Below, in pieces: positions 54,762-63,871 of a DNA stretch of 64,000 bases (position 1 is the stretch's first letter; each line of letters opens with the position of its first letter). The notes below the pieces were generated by a model, which ran no database searches, had not been told where the DNA came from, and worked only from the letters and a program-made list of their open reading frames with translations. The DNA is from Cribrihabitans_A pelagius (lineage in GTDB: Bacteria; Pseudomonadota; Alphaproteobacteria; Rhodobacterales; Rhodobacteraceae), in assembly GCF_048820915.1 (NCBI RefSeq), contig NZ_JBMERR010000007.1, positions 124,001 through 188,000 on the forward strand. Reading direction: 5' to 3'. The position numbers were made by a program, and so were the translations under genes.

Positions 54762-56077
54762 TGGCGGACCTGTTTGCAAGTCCCCCGCCCGGCGGTGACG
54801 CATCGCGGCCCGAGCCGAACCGCCCGCTCGCCGACCGGCTGCGTCCGCAAAGCCTGTCTGAGGTGATCGGCCAGGCGCAGGTTCTGGGGCCGGACGCGCC
54901 TCTGGGGGTGATGCTGGCCTCCAACTCCCTTTCGTCGCTGGTGTTCTGGGGGCCGCCCGGGGTGGGCAAGACCACCATCGCGCGGCTCCTGGCACGCGAG
55001 ACGGATCTGCATTTTGTGCAGATCTCGGCGATTTTCACCGGTGTGCCGCACCTGAAGAAGGTGTTCGAGGCGGCCAAGATCCGGCGCCAGAACGGGCAGG
55101 GGACGCTGTTGTTCGTGGACGAGATCCACCGCTTCAACAAGGCCCAGCAGGACAGCTTCCTGCCGCATATGGAGGATGGCACTATCCTCCTGGTGGGGGC
55201 GACGACCGAGAACCCTTCGTTCGAGCTGAACGCGGCGGTGCTGTCGCGGGCGCAGGTGCTGGTTCTGGAGCGCTTGCCGCTGGCCGATCTGGAGCGGCTG
55301 ACGCAGCGCGCCGAGCAGGAGCTGGGCCGCGCGCTGCCGCTGTCGGGGGATGCCCGCGACGCGTTGCAGGAGATGGCCGACGGAGATGGACGGGCGCTCC
55401 TCAACCTGATCGAACAGATTGCTGCCTGGCGGGTTGATGCACCCCTGGGGCGCGAGGCACTGGCCAGCCGGCTGATGCGGCGGGCGGCGAAATACGACAA
55501 GTCGGGCGACGAGCATTACAACCTGATTTCGGCGCTGCACAAATCGGTGCGCGGCTCGGATCCGGATGCGGCGCTCTACTGGTTTGCCCGGATGCTGGAA
55601 GGCGGCGAAGATCCACGCTACCTGGCGCGCCGCCTGACCCGGATGGCGGTGGAGGATATCGCCCTGGCGGATCCGCAGGCGCAGGCGGTGTGCCTGCAGG
55701 CCTGGGACACATACGAGCGGCTCGGCTCGCCCGAGGGCGAGCTGGCGCTGGCGCAGGCGGTGATCTACCTCGCGCTCGCGCCCAAGACCAACGCGGGCTA
55801 CATGGCCTACAAGGCGGCGCGCAGGCTGGCCAAACAGACCGGCAGCGAGCCGCCGCCCAAGCATATCCTGAATGCGCCGACCAAGCTGATGAAAGAGCAG
55901 GGGTACGGTTCGGGCTATGACTACGACCACGACGCCGAAGACGGTTTTTCTGGGCAGAACTACTTTCCCGAGGGCGTGAAACGGCCGGTGCTGTATCAGC
56001 CGGTGGAGCGGGGGTTCGAGCGCGAGTTGAAGCGGCGCACGGAGTATTTTGCGAAGCTCCGTCTGCAGCGCAAATAG
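54761..56077 (+). CDS. rarA: Replication-associated recombination protein A (MgsA/WRNIP1 family AAA+ ATPase)
   Basis: 438 residues. Walker A GPPGVGKTT (residues 64-72), Walker B LLFVDEIHRF, sensor-1 GATTENPSFE. C-terminal segments AVIYLALAPKTNAGYMAYKA and PTKLMKEQGYG are diagnostic. It acts at stalled replication forks, with the clamp-loader fold. Coupled to the upstream protease; an unusual pairing but common in Rhodobacteraceae as far as I recall. Confidence 0.95.
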   Translation: MADLFASPPPGGDASRPEPNRPLADRLRPQSLSEVIGQAQVLGPDAPLGVMLASNSLSSLVFWGPPGVGKTTIARLLARETDLHFVQISAIFTGVPHLKKVFEAAKIRRQNGQGTLLFVDEIHRFNKAQQDSFLPHMEDGTILLVGATTENPSFELNAAVLSRAQVLVLERLPLADLERLTQRAEQELGRALPLSGDARDALQEMADGDGRALLNLIEQIAAWRVDAPLGREALASRLMRRAAKYDKSGDEHYNLISALHKSVRGSDPDAALYWFARMLEGGEDPRYLARRLTRMAVEDIALADPQAQAVCLQAWDTYERLGSPEGELALAQAVIYLALAPKTNAGYMAYKAARRLAKQTGSEPPPKHILNAPTKLMKEQGYGSGYDYDHDAEDGFSGQNYFPEGVKRPVLYQPVERGFERELKRRTEYFAKLRLQRK

Positions 56078-56080
56078 TGA

Positions 56081-56136
56081 ACCGGCTTTCCGCCGGAAAG
56101 CCGGTGCCTCCGGCGGGAGTATTTGCGGCAAGATGA
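56081..56136. repeat. Dispersed gene-end repeat, copy 2
   Basis: Hairpin ACCGGCTTTCC (56081-56091) / GGAAAGCCGGT (56095-56105), followed at once by CCTCCGGCGGGAGTA and TTTGCGGCAAGATGA. Same architecture as 53229-53277, but with an unrelated hairpin stem. Confidence 0.75.
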
Positions 56137-56241
56137 AAGAGCGGGGCTGTACGCGCAGGTCGGCCGTGCGGGCGCCGCGTGCAAGGCAGGTTTGCGCCAT
56201 GGAAACTTGACATCCGCGGCCTCGCGCGCGACAGGACGGGG

Positions 56242-56622
56242 ATGATTTCAACGGTTTCCATGGTGGCGCTTGGCGGTGCGATCGGCGCCTCCGGCCGTTA
56301 TCTGGCCGGGCTGGCGGTGATCCGGCTGGCGGGACATCACGCCTTCCCGCTGGCGGTGCTGTCGGTGAACATCCTCGGCTCCTTCCTGATGGGGGTCTTT
56401 GTGGTGGCGGCGGCGATGCGCGGGCTGACTTGGCTCAGCCCCTTTGTGATGACCGGGTTGCTGGGCGGCTTCACCACCTTTTCGGCGTTCTCGCTGGAGG
56501 CCGCCAATCTGATCGAACGCGGCGCCTTCGGGCAGGCCGCGATATATGTCGGGCTGTCGGCGGGGGGATCCATCGGCGGCCTGTTCCTGGGCCTGATGGC
56601 TGCAAGAGGAGTGTTCGCATGA
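56242..56622 (+). CDS. crcB: Fluoride efflux channel CrcB/Fluc
   Basis: 126 residues from ATG 56242 (AGGA upstream), four transmembrane helices. Conserved SVNILGSFLMG and GGFTTFSAFSLE carry the pore asparagine and the TTF motif. Dual-topology dimeric channel that exports fluoride. I looked for a fluoride riboswitch upstream and saw none. Its stop overlaps the next start (ATGA). Confidence 0.95.
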   Translation: MISTVSMVALGGAIGASGRYLAGLAVIRLAGHHAFPLAVLSVNILGSFLMGVFVVAAAMRGLTWLSPFVMTGLLGGFTTFSAFSLEAANLIERGAFGQAAIYVGLSAGGSIGGLFLGLMAARGVFA

Positions 56623-57665
56623 GCGGCGTGCAGATGATCACCGTAAGCGACGACGATGGCGGCCAGCGCATCGACCGCTGGCTGCGCGGGCTGTTTCCGC
56701 ATCTGAGCCAGGGGCGGATCGAGAAGATGTGCCGCAAGGGCGAGCTGCGGCTCGAGGGCGGCCGGGTCAAGGCCAGCACGCGGATCGAGGCCGGGCAGAC
56801 CGTGCGGGTGCCGCCGCTGCCCGACAGCGACCACAAGCCGGCCGAGGCGCGGCCGACGCGGATCTCGCCCGCGGATGAAAAGATGATCCAGGCTTGCGTG
56901 ATCTACCGCGACGACGACGTCATCGTGCTGAACAAGCCCGCGGGCCTTGCGGTGCAGGGCGGCTCCGGCACCTCGCGCCACGTCGACGGCCTGTCGGAGG
57001 CGCTGAAGTTCGGGCTGGAGGAAAAGCCGCGGCTGGTGCACCGGCTGGACAAGGACACCTCGGGGGTTCTGGTGCTGGCGCGTAACCGCAAGGCGGCGCA
57101 GGCGCTGACGGCCGCCTTCCGCCACAAGAGCACGCGCAAGATTTACTGGGCGCTGGTGGCAGGCGTGCCGACGCCCTACCTCGGCGAGGTCAAGACCGGG
57201 CTGGTGAAGGCCCCGGGCCACGGCAAGGGCGGCGAAGGCGAGAAGATGATCAACGTGCATCCGCGCGACATCGCCGACACGCCCGGCGCCAAGCGCGCGC
57301 ATACAGTCTATGCGACGCTGTACCGGGTGGCGAGCCGCGCCGCCTGGGTGGCGATGGAGCCCATCACAGGCCGCACCCATCAGCTGCGCGCGCATATGTC
57401 GGGCATCGGGCATCCGATTGCCGGCGATGGCAAATACGGCGGCTCGGGCCAGGAGAACCTGGGCGATGGCTGGGGCGCGCGGTTTGGCGGGGTGATCTCC
57501 AAGAAGCTGCACCTGCACGCGCGCCGCATGGTGTTCGAACACCCGGTGAGCCGCAAGAACGTGACCGTAGTGGCGCCGCTGCCGGCGCATATGAAGGAAA
57601 GCTGGGAGACCTTCGGCTGGAGCGAGGACCTGGCGGCGGACGATCCTTTCGAGGATCTGCAGTGA
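56619..57665 (+). CDS. 23S rRNA pseudouridine synthase, RluC/RluD family
   Basis: 348 residues. N-terminal S4 domain (QRIDRWLRGLFPHLSQGRI), then the catalytic domain with RLVHRLDKDTSGVLVLARN, catalytic Asp144, and GRTHQLRAHMSGIGHPI. It probably modifies U955/U2504/U2580-equivalent sites like RluC, but RluC and RluD cannot be separated with certainty here. Overlaps crcB at its start, and its stop overlaps the GTG of the HAD gene. Confidence 0.93.
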   Translation: MSGVQMITVSDDDGGQRIDRWLRGLFPHLSQGRIEKMCRKGELRLEGGRVKASTRIEAGQTVRVPPLPDSDHKPAEARPTRISPADEKMIQACVIYRDDDVIVLNKPAGLAVQGGSGTSRHVDGLSEALKFGLEEKPRLVHRLDKDTSGVLVLARNRKAAQALTAAFRHKSTRKIYWALVAGVPTPYLGEVKTGLVKAPGHGKGGEGEKMINVHPRDIADTPGAKRAHTVYATLYRVASRAAWVAMEPITGRTHQLRAHMSGIGHPIAGDGKYGGSGQENLGDGWGARFGGVISKKLHLHARRMVFEHPVSRKNVTVVAPLPAHMKESWETFGWSEDLAADDPFEDLQ

Positions 57666-58330
57666 GCGGGCCCCTGCGGCTCATCCTGTTCGACGTCGAC
57701 GGCACGCTGGCGGACAGCCAGGCCGCGATCACCGGCGCGATGGCCGCAGCTTTCGGCGGCGCCGGTCTCGCCGTGCCGCCGCGCGAGGCGATCCTGTCGA
57801 TCGTCGGGCTGTCGCTGCCCCTGGCAATGCGGGTGCTGGCCCCGGAGCAGGACGCGCCGGTGCTGGATGCGCTGGTGGAGGGATACAAGACCGCTTACAT
57901 GCAGGCGCGCGAGGCGGCAGGTGCAGGGCATACGCCGCTGTTTCCCGGCGCGCGCGAAGTGCTGGCGGAGCTGAACGCGGTGCCGGAATACCTTCTGGGC
58001 GTTGCCACCGGAAAATCCGCGCGTGGTTTCGATGCGCTTGCGGCCTCCCATGGACTCGACTGTTTCGTGACCCGGCAGGTGGCGGATCACCACCCTTCGA
58101 AACCGCATCCGGCGATGATCGAAGCGGCGATGGCGGAAACCGGGGTGGATCGCGCAAGCACCGTGATGATCGGCGACACGCGGTTTGACATCGAGATGGG
58201 CAGGGCGGCGGGCGTGACCACCATTGCCGTTCCCTGGGGCTATCATCCGGCAGAGACATTGGGCGCCGATTTCCTGATCCGCAGCTTTGCGGAGCTGCGT
58301 CCGCTGCTGGCAAATATCTGGAAGGCATGA
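57662..58330 (+). CDS. HAD-IA family hydrolase (phosphoglycolate-phosphatase-like)
   Basis: 222 residues with a GTG start at 57662 inside the preceding stop codon. Motif I FDVDGTLAD with nucleophile Asp11 and Asp13, motif II VATGKSARG, motif III Lys in HPSKPHP, motif IV MIGDTRFDIEM. Likely a small-phosphoester phosphatase; substrate unknown. Member of the crcB-rluC-HAD-atp12 operon. Confidence 0.92.
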   Translation: MSGPLRLILFDVDGTLADSQAAITGAMAAAFGGAGLAVPPREAILSIVGLSLPLAMRVLAPEQDAPVLDALVEGYKTAYMQAREAAGAGHTPLFPGAREVLAELNAVPEYLLGVATGKSARGFDALAASHGLDCFVTRQVADHHPSKPHPAMIEAAMAETGVDRASTVMIGDTRFDIEMGRAAGVTTIAVPWGYHPAETLGADFLIRSFAELRPLLANIWKA

Positions 58331-58333
58331 GCG

Positions 58334-59038
58334 ATGAGCGAGTGGAAGCAAAAGCGGTTCTGGAAACAGGTGACGGTTGCCGAGGCCGGCAGCAGCTTTG
58401 CGGTGGAACTGGACGGCCGCCGGGTGAAAACCCCGGCCAAGGCGCCGCTGGCGGTGCCGACGCGCGCAATGGCGGAGGCGATCGCGGCGGAATGGAACGC
58501 GCAGGGCGAATCGGTTGACCCCCACGCGATGCCCTGCACCCGCTCGGCCAATGCCGCGATTGACAAGGTGACACATCAGCACGGCGAAGTGGCCGCCATG
58601 CTGGCCGAATACGGCGACACCGATCTCTTGTGCTACCGCGCCGCCGCGCCGGAGGAACTGGCCCGGCGCCAGGCCGCGGAGTGGGACCCGGCGCTGGACT
58701 GGGCGGAAGCGGCGCTGGGCGCCCGGCTGCTGCCGCGCGAAGGAGTCTTGCACGCCGCCCAGGATCCGGCGGCGCTGGAGACCCTGGGCGGCAAGGTGCA
58801 TGCGCTGGCCCCGTTCCAGCTGGCGGCTTTCCATGATCTGGTAGGGATTTCCGGCTCCTTGGTGCTGGGGTTTGCCGCGGCTGAGGGCTGGCGCAGCGCG
58901 GACGAGATCTGGCAGCTGTCGCGTCTGGATGAGCGCTGGCAGGAAGAACAGTGGGGCGTGGACGAGGAAGCTGCCGCCGCCGCCGCGGTGAAACGGCGGG
59001 AATTCCTGCATGCGGAGCGCTTCTTCCGCCTGTCCTGA
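58334..59038 (+). CDS. ATP12 family chaperone for F1-ATPase assembly
   Basis: 234 residues, starting MSEWKQKRFWKQVTVAEAG, with LDGRRVKTPAKAPLAVPT and the YRAAAPEELARRQAAEWDPAL block typical of ATP12. In mitochondria Atp12 chaperones the F1 alpha subunit; alphaproteobacterial homologues are presumed to do the same. It ends the operon, three bases after the HAD gene. Confidence 0.93.
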   Translation: MSEWKQKRFWKQVTVAEAGSSFAVELDGRRVKTPAKAPLAVPTRAMAEAIAAEWNAQGESVDPHAMPCTRSANAAIDKVTHQHGEVAAMLAEYGDTDLLCYRAAAPEELARRQAAEWDPALDWAEAALGARLLPREGVLHAAQDPAALETLGGKVHALAPFQLAAFHDLVGISGSLVLGFAAAEGWRSADEIWQLSRLDERWQEEQWGVDEEAAAAAAVKRREFLHAERFFRLS

Positions 59039-59094
59039 AAAGACCAGAAATTTCAAAGCTTCGGCGGCTGGGGCAAGATTGCTGCCGGGGCGTA

Positions 59095-59115
59095 TGACCG
59101 TGCGTTATCCGGTCA
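59095..59115. promoter_or_regulatory. Inverted repeat upstream of aapJ
   Basis: TGACCG (59095-59100) / CGGTCA (59110-59115), 9-bp spacer, 155 bp before aapJ. Possible regulator operator. No clear promoter hexamers were identified in the 59039-59269 gap. Confidence 0.3.
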
Positions 59116-59269
59116 TCGAATTTCCTGATACCATACTTGACGTTTGCTGATGAATGCGCCCAAACTTGGCCTCGGATCAGGGGGAAGCCCCTGTTCAGTC
59201 TGAGTTCCGGCGGGCAAGCGTCGGCAAATAAGAACCGCCGGACAGGCGGGCCATCAGGAAGAGGTAAAT

Positions 59270-60286
59270 ATGAAAAAATCCGTGTTTTTGGGCGCTGTGA
59301 CCGTGGCCGGTCTGGCGGCTGGCGCTGCAGCTGCGGGCACGCTGGATGACGTGAAGGCGCGCGGCAAGCTGAACTGCGGCGTGACTACCGGCCTGGTCGG
59401 CTTTGCGGCCCCGAATGCGAATGGCGAATGGGAAGGCTTCGACGTTGCGGTCTGCCGCGCCGTGGCAGCGGCTGTGCTGGGCGACTCCACCGCGGTGGAA
59501 TTCGTGCCGACCACCGGCAAGACCCGCTTCACCGCGCTGGCGTCGGGCGAGATCGACATGCTGGCCCGCAACACCACCTGGACGTTCTCCCGCGACGTCG
59601 ACCTGAAGTTCGAATTCACCGGCATCAACTACTACGATGGCCAGGGCTACATGGTGCCGAAGGAGCTGGGCGTGTCCTCGGCCAAGGAACTGGACGGCGC
59701 CACCGTCTGCATCCAGACCGGCACCACCACCGAGCTGAACCTGGCGGACTTCTTCCGCTCCAACAACATCAGCTACGAGCCGGTGCCGATCGAGACCAAC
59801 GCCGAAGCGCAGCAGCAGTATCTGGCGGGCGCCTGTGACGTCTACACAACCGACGCCTCCGGCCTGGCCGCGACCCGCGCCACCTTCGACGATCCGTCGG
59901 CACATGTGATCCTGCCGGAAATCATCTCGAAAGAGCCGCTCGGCCCGCTGGTCCGCCATGGCGACCATGAGTGGGGCGATGTGGTCCGCTGGACCCTGAA
60001 TGCGCTGGTCGCAGCCGAAGAGCTGGGCGTCACCTCGACCAACATCAACGAAATGGCAGCCGGCACCGACAACCCGGAAATCAACCGCCTGCTCGGCGCC
60101 GAAGGCACCCTGGGCGAAATGCTGGGCCTGTCCAACGACTGGGCCAAGAACGCCATCTCGGCGGGCGGCAACTACGGTGAGATCTTTGCCAAGAACATCG
60201 GCGAAGACACTCCGATCGGCCTGGCCCGCGGGTTGAACGCCCAGTGGACCGACGGCGGCCTGCTGTACTCGCCGCCGTTCCGTTAA
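59270..60286 (+). CDS. aapJ: General L-amino-acid ABC transporter, substrate-binding protein
   Basis: 338 residues. Signal peptide of about 22 residues (KKSVFLGAVTVAGLAAGAAA), then a family-3 periplasmic binding domain: LNCGVTTGLVGFAAPN, EGFDVAVCRAVAAAVLGD, YMVPKELGVSSAKELDGATV. Binds a broad range of L-amino acids and feeds AapQMP. AGGAAGAGG precedes the ATG. A terminator behind it should leave it in excess over the membrane parts, as is usual. Confidence 0.94.
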   Translation: MKKSVFLGAVTVAGLAAGAAAAGTLDDVKARGKLNCGVTTGLVGFAAPNANGEWEGFDVAVCRAVAAAVLGDSTAVEFVPTTGKTRFTALASGEIDMLARNTTWTFSRDVDLKFEFTGINYYDGQGYMVPKELGVSSAKELDGATVCIQTGTTTELNLADFFRSNNISYEPVPIETNAEAQQQYLAGACDVYTTDASGLAATRATFDDPSAHVILPEIISKEPLGPLVRHGDHEWGDVVRWTLNALVAAEELGVTSTNINEMAAGTDNPEINRLLGAEGTLGEMLGLSNDWAKNAISAGGNYGEIFAKNIGEDTPIGLARGLNAQWTDGGLLYSPPFR

Positions 60287-60301
60287 ATCAACCACCGGGA
60301 G

Positions 60302-60328
60302 GGGCGCGGGACAATCCTGCGCCCTTTT
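60302..60328 (+). terminator. Attenuating terminator between aapJ and aapQ
   Basis: GGGCGCGGGA (60302-60311) / TCCTGCGCCC (60315-60324), one wobble pair, loop CAA, then TTTT. Confidence 0.75.
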
Positions 60329-60415
60329 CCTATCGTCCAAAAGAATCTCCGGATTGCTGCGGAGCGGTGGCCAACACCGCCAGGACAGACCTCCGGAGCC
60401 AGGGGATCACACCTT

Positions 60416-61684
60416 ATGTCCACTCTTACTGACCCACCAAAGGAGCAGTTCCGGCTGTCCATGCTCCTTTACGATACCCGTTACCGCTCGGCCACGATTC
60501 AGGTCATTGCGATGATCGGGTTCATGCTTCTCGCTGCCTGGCTGATCAACAACACGATCCAGAACCTCGCGGCGCAGGGCAAGGCTTTCGAATTCGGCTT
60601 CTTCACGGAGCCGGCCAGTTATGACATCAACCAGCGCCTGCTGGACTACACCTCGCGCGACAGCCATCTGCGTGCCGCCCTGCTGGGGCTTTTGAACACA
60701 CTGGTGGTGGCCGTCCTCGGCTGCATCACCGCAACCATCCTCGGCGTCGTTATCGGCGTGCTGCGGCTGTCGTCGAACTGGCTGGTGGCGCGGCTGATGA
60801 CGGTCTATGTGGAAGTCTTCCGCAACGTGCCGGTGCTTCTGTGGATCGTCTTCGTGATGGCGGTGCTGATCGAGACGCTGCCGGCGCCGCGGGCGTTCCG
60901 CGGCGAGAACCCCGAAGCGGTGATGAACCTGGGCGACACCGTGGCGGTGACCAACCGCGGCGTCTACATCCCCGAGCCGCTGTTCTCGCGGCCGCTGGGC
61001 GACGTGCATCTGCTCGGCGACAGCTCGCTGCGTTTCGACGTGAGCCTGGACCTGGTGGCAATCCTCGTGGTGCTGGGGCTGGGGCTGTTTGTCTCCCGCA
61101 AGATCCGCCAGCGCGCCGACCGGCTGCAAGCCTCCACCGGCGTGCGGCCCAGGACCTGGCATGTGCGGACCGCGGTCATTGCGGTGCCGATGCTGGTGCT
61201 GCTGGCGGCGCTCGGCTTCCACCTTGGCTACCCGGAACTGAGGGGCTTCAACTTCCAGGGCGGCACCCACCTGCGCAACTCTCTGATTGCGCTGTGGCTG
61301 GCGCTGTCGCTTTATACCGCGGCCTTCATCGCAGAGATTGTGCGCGCGGGCATCCTGGCGATCTCCACCGGCCAGACCGAGGCCGCCGCGGCGCTGGGCC
61401 TGCGCTCCAACCGGATCATGCGGCTGGTGATTCTGCCGCAGGCGCTGCGGGTGATCATCCCGCCGCTGATCTCCAACTACCTGAACCTGACCAAGAACTC
61501 CTCGCTGGCGATTGCCGTGGGTTACATGGACATCACCGGCACCCTGGGCGGAATCACCATGAACCAGACGGGACGCGAGCTGGAATGTGTTCTGCTCTTG
61601 ATGCTCGTTTACCTGGCGATCTCGCTGACCATCTCGGCAGTGATGAACTGGTACAACGAAGCCGTGAAGCTGAAGGAGCGCTGA
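60416..61684 (+). CDS. aapQ: General L-amino-acid ABC transporter permease AapQ
   Basis: 422 residues, several transmembrane helices. The long insert between the first helices and the HEQRO-type permease core is typical of AapQ. EAA-loop: TEAAAALGLRSNRIMRLVIL, followed by PQALRVIIPPLISNYLNLTK. Forms a heterodimer with AapM. One base from aapM's start region (stop 61684, ATG 61686). Confidence 0.94.
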   Translation: MSTLTDPPKEQFRLSMLLYDTRYRSATIQVIAMIGFMLLAAWLINNTIQNLAAQGKAFEFGFFTEPASYDINQRLLDYTSRDSHLRAALLGLLNTLVVAVLGCITATILGVVIGVLRLSSNWLVARLMTVYVEVFRNVPVLLWIVFVMAVLIETLPAPRAFRGENPEAVMNLGDTVAVTNRGVYIPEPLFSRPLGDVHLLGDSSLRFDVSLDLVAILVVLGLGLFVSRKIRQRADRLQASTGVRPRTWHVRTAVIAVPMLVLLAALGFHLGYPELRGFNFQGGTHLRNSLIALWLALSLYTAAFIAEIVRAGILAISTGQTEAAAALGLRSNRIMRLVILPQALRVIIPPLISNYLNLTKNSSLAIAVGYMDITGTLGGITMNQTGRELECVLLLMLVYLAISLTISAVMNWYNEAVKLKER

Positions 61685-61685
61685 G

Positions 61686-63005
61686 ATGAGCGGCACCCAT
61701 GCACACACCGTCGCCTATGTCCGCGACACCATGCTCCCCGAACAGGAGCCGCCCGCATCCGAGGTCGGCGCCGTCGGCTGGATGCGCCATAACCTCTTCT
61801 CCTCCTGGCTGAACACGGTTCTGACCCTGGCCTCGATTGCGGCGATCTACTACGTGCTCGCCGCAGCGCTGCCGTGGCTGCTGTCGCCGACCTGGGACGG
61901 CACCTCGCTCAACAACTGCCGCGAGACACTGGCGGCAGCCGGGCACGGCGATGCCCATGGCGCCTGCTGGGGCGTCATCAAGGAACGCTGGATTCAGCTG
62001 ATCTTCGGCTTTTACCCCAGCCATCTCTACTGGCGCCCGATTGCGGCCTTCCTGCTCCTTGGCCTGGCCCTGGCGCCAGTGCTGTTTTCGGACAAGATGC
62101 CGTCCAAACTGCTGTATTTCTCGGCGCTTTATCCGTTCATCTTCCCTTGGCTCTTGTGGGGCGGCACCATTTGGGCCCCGTTTGCGGCGCTGGCGGGCTT
62201 TGTGATCGGCGGGCTGGTGTTCAAACTGATCTCCGAACAGCTAAGCACGCTCTTCGGGATCATCCTGGCGGTTGCCGCGGCGCTCTTGTGGTGGCTGGTT
62301 CTGTCGGGCTACGTGGTGGGCGCGCTGGAGTCGATCCTGCCTATCGGCATTGAGCCGGTCGACAGCCGCAAGTTCGGCGGCTTCATGCTGTCGGTCACCA
62401 TCGGCGTTGTCGCCATCGCCTGCTCGCTGCCGATCGGCGTGGTGCTGGCGCTGGGGCGGCAGTCGGACCTGATGATTGTCAAATACATCTGCGTCGGCTT
62501 CATCGAGTTCATCCGCGGTGTGCCGCTGATTACGCTGCTGTTCGTGGCATCGACCCTTCTGAACATCTTCATGCCGCCAGGCACGGATTTCGACATCATC
62601 CTGCGGGTGCTGATCATGGTGACGCTGTTTGCCTCGGCCTATATGGCCGAAGTGATCCGCGGCGGCCTGGCGGCGCTGCCGAGGGGCCAGTACGAGGGCG
62701 CCGACAGCCTCGGCCTCAACTACTGGCAGGCGCAGCGGCTGATCATCATGCCGCAAGCACTGAAGATCTCGATCCCCGGCATCGTGTCGACTTTCATCGG
62801 GGTGTTCAAAGACACCACGCTGGTCTCGATCATCGGGCTCCTCGATCCCCTGGGCCTCTCCAATGCCATCCGGGCGGACGCCGACTGGAACGGCATCGTC
62901 TGGGAACTCTACGGCTTCATCGCCCTGATGTTCTTCGTCTTCTGCTTCTCCATGTCCCGCTATTCCATGTATCTGGAGCGCAAGCTTCAGACTGGCCACC
63001 GTTAA
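61686..63005 (+). CDS. aapM: General L-amino-acid ABC transporter permease AapM
   Basis: 439 residues, about eight or more transmembrane helices. EAA-loop: GQYEGADSLGLNYWQAQRLI, followed by MPQALKISIPGIVSTFIGVF. The N-terminal half contains the extra AapM-type helices and a cytoplasmic/periplasmic loop. Heterodimer partner of AapQ. Confidence 0.94.
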   Translation: MSGTHAHTVAYVRDTMLPEQEPPASEVGAVGWMRHNLFSSWLNTVLTLASIAAIYYVLAAALPWLLSPTWDGTSLNNCRETLAAAGHGDAHGACWGVIKERWIQLIFGFYPSHLYWRPIAAFLLLGLALAPVLFSDKMPSKLLYFSALYPFIFPWLLWGGTIWAPFAALAGFVIGGLVFKLISEQLSTLFGIILAVAAALLWWLVLSGYVVGALESILPIGIEPVDSRKFGGFMLSVTIGVVAIACSLPIGVVLALGRQSDLMIVKYICVGFIEFIRGVPLITLLFVASTLLNIFMPPGTDFDIILRVLIMVTLFASAYMAEVIRGGLAALPRGQYEGADSLGLNYWQAQRLIIMPQALKISIPGIVSTFIGVFKDTTLVSIIGLLDPLGLSNAIRADADWNGIVWELYGFIALMFFVFCFSMSRYSMYLERKLQTGHR

Positions 63006-63017
63006 GGAGTTCAACAC

Positions 63018-63809
63018 ATGTCTGAACTTATGACCGACCGCGCAATCGACCGCTCCAAGATGCAGGTGAGCGACAAGGTTGCCATCGAAATCACCAACAT
63101 GAACAAGTGGTTCGGTTCGTTTCACGTGCTGCGCGACATCAACCTGACGGTGAACCAGGGCGAGCGCATCGTGATCGCAGGACCTTCCGGCTCGGGCAAG
63201 TCCACCCTGATCCGCTGCCTCAACGCGCTGGAGGAACACCAGCAGGGCAAGATCGTGGTGGATGGAACCGTCTTGTCGAACGACCTCAAGAATATCGACA
63301 AGATCCGCTCCGAAGTCGGGATGGTGTTCCAGCACTTCAACCTGTTCCCGCATCTGAGCATCCTGGAGAACTGCACCTTGGCCCCGATCTGGGTGCGCAA
63401 GACGCCCAAGAAGGAAGCGGTGGACCGGGCGATGCATTTCCTCGAAAAGGTGAAGATCCCCGATCAGGCCCACAAGTACCCGGGCCAGCTTTCGGGCGGG
63501 CAGCAGCAGCGGGTGGCGATTGCGCGCTCGCTCTGCATGATGCCGCGCATCATGCTGTTCGACGAGCCGACCTCGGCGCTTGACCCCGAGATGATCAAGG
63601 AAGTGCTCGACACGATGATCGAACTGGCCGAAGAGGGCATGACCATGCTCTGCGTGACCCACGAGATGGGCTTTGCCCGCCAGGTCGCCAACCGGGTGAT
63701 CTTCATGGATGCGGGCCAGATCGTGGAGCAGAACGAGCCGGAAGAGTTCTTCAACAACCCCAAGAGCGAACGCACCAAACTGTTCCTCAGCCAGATCCTG
63801 GGCCACTGA
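63018..63809 (+). CDS. aapP: General L-amino-acid ABC transporter ATP-binding protein
   Basis: 263 residues. Walker A GPSGSGKST, signature LSGGQQQR, Walker B IMLFDEPTSALD, H-loop CVTHEMGFAR: all intact. Powers AapQM. AAGGAG precedes the ATG. Last gene of aapJQMP. Confidence 0.95.
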   Translation: MSELMTDRAIDRSKMQVSDKVAIEITNMNKWFGSFHVLRDINLTVNQGERIVIAGPSGSGKSTLIRCLNALEEHQQGKIVVDGTVLSNDLKNIDKIRSEVGMVFQHFNLFPHLSILENCTLAPIWVRKTPKKEAVDRAMHFLEKVKIPDQAHKYPGQLSGGQQQRVAIARSLCMMPRIMLFDEPTSALDPEMIKEVLDTMIELAEEGMTMLCVTHEMGFARQVANRVIFMDAGQIVEQNEPEEFFNNPKSERTKLFLSQILGH

Positions 63810-63837
63810 GTCCACGGCCGCGGCCGGATTAATCGCA

Positions 63838-63869
63838 AGGTCCCCGGGAGAAATTCCGGGGGCCTTTTT
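63838..63869 (+). terminator. Intrinsic terminator of aapJQMP
   Basis: 12-bp stem AGGTCCCCGGGA (63838-63849) / TTCCGGGGGCCT (63854-63865) with two wobble pairs and loop GAAA, then TTTTT. Because its arms are nearly symmetric it may also serve the convergent gene at the edge. Confidence 0.92.
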
Positions 63870-63871
63870 CG

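Noticed and set aside
50811..54995. 1394-codon reverse-strand open frame
   Set aside because: Runs antisense through a chemoreceptor, the DAHP synthase, the protease and rarA, all of which are firmly identified on the + strand.
56137..56241. Fluoride riboswitch upstream of crcB
   Set aside because: The conserved core of that riboswitch class is not recognisable, and the gap is largely taken up by the dispersed repeat.
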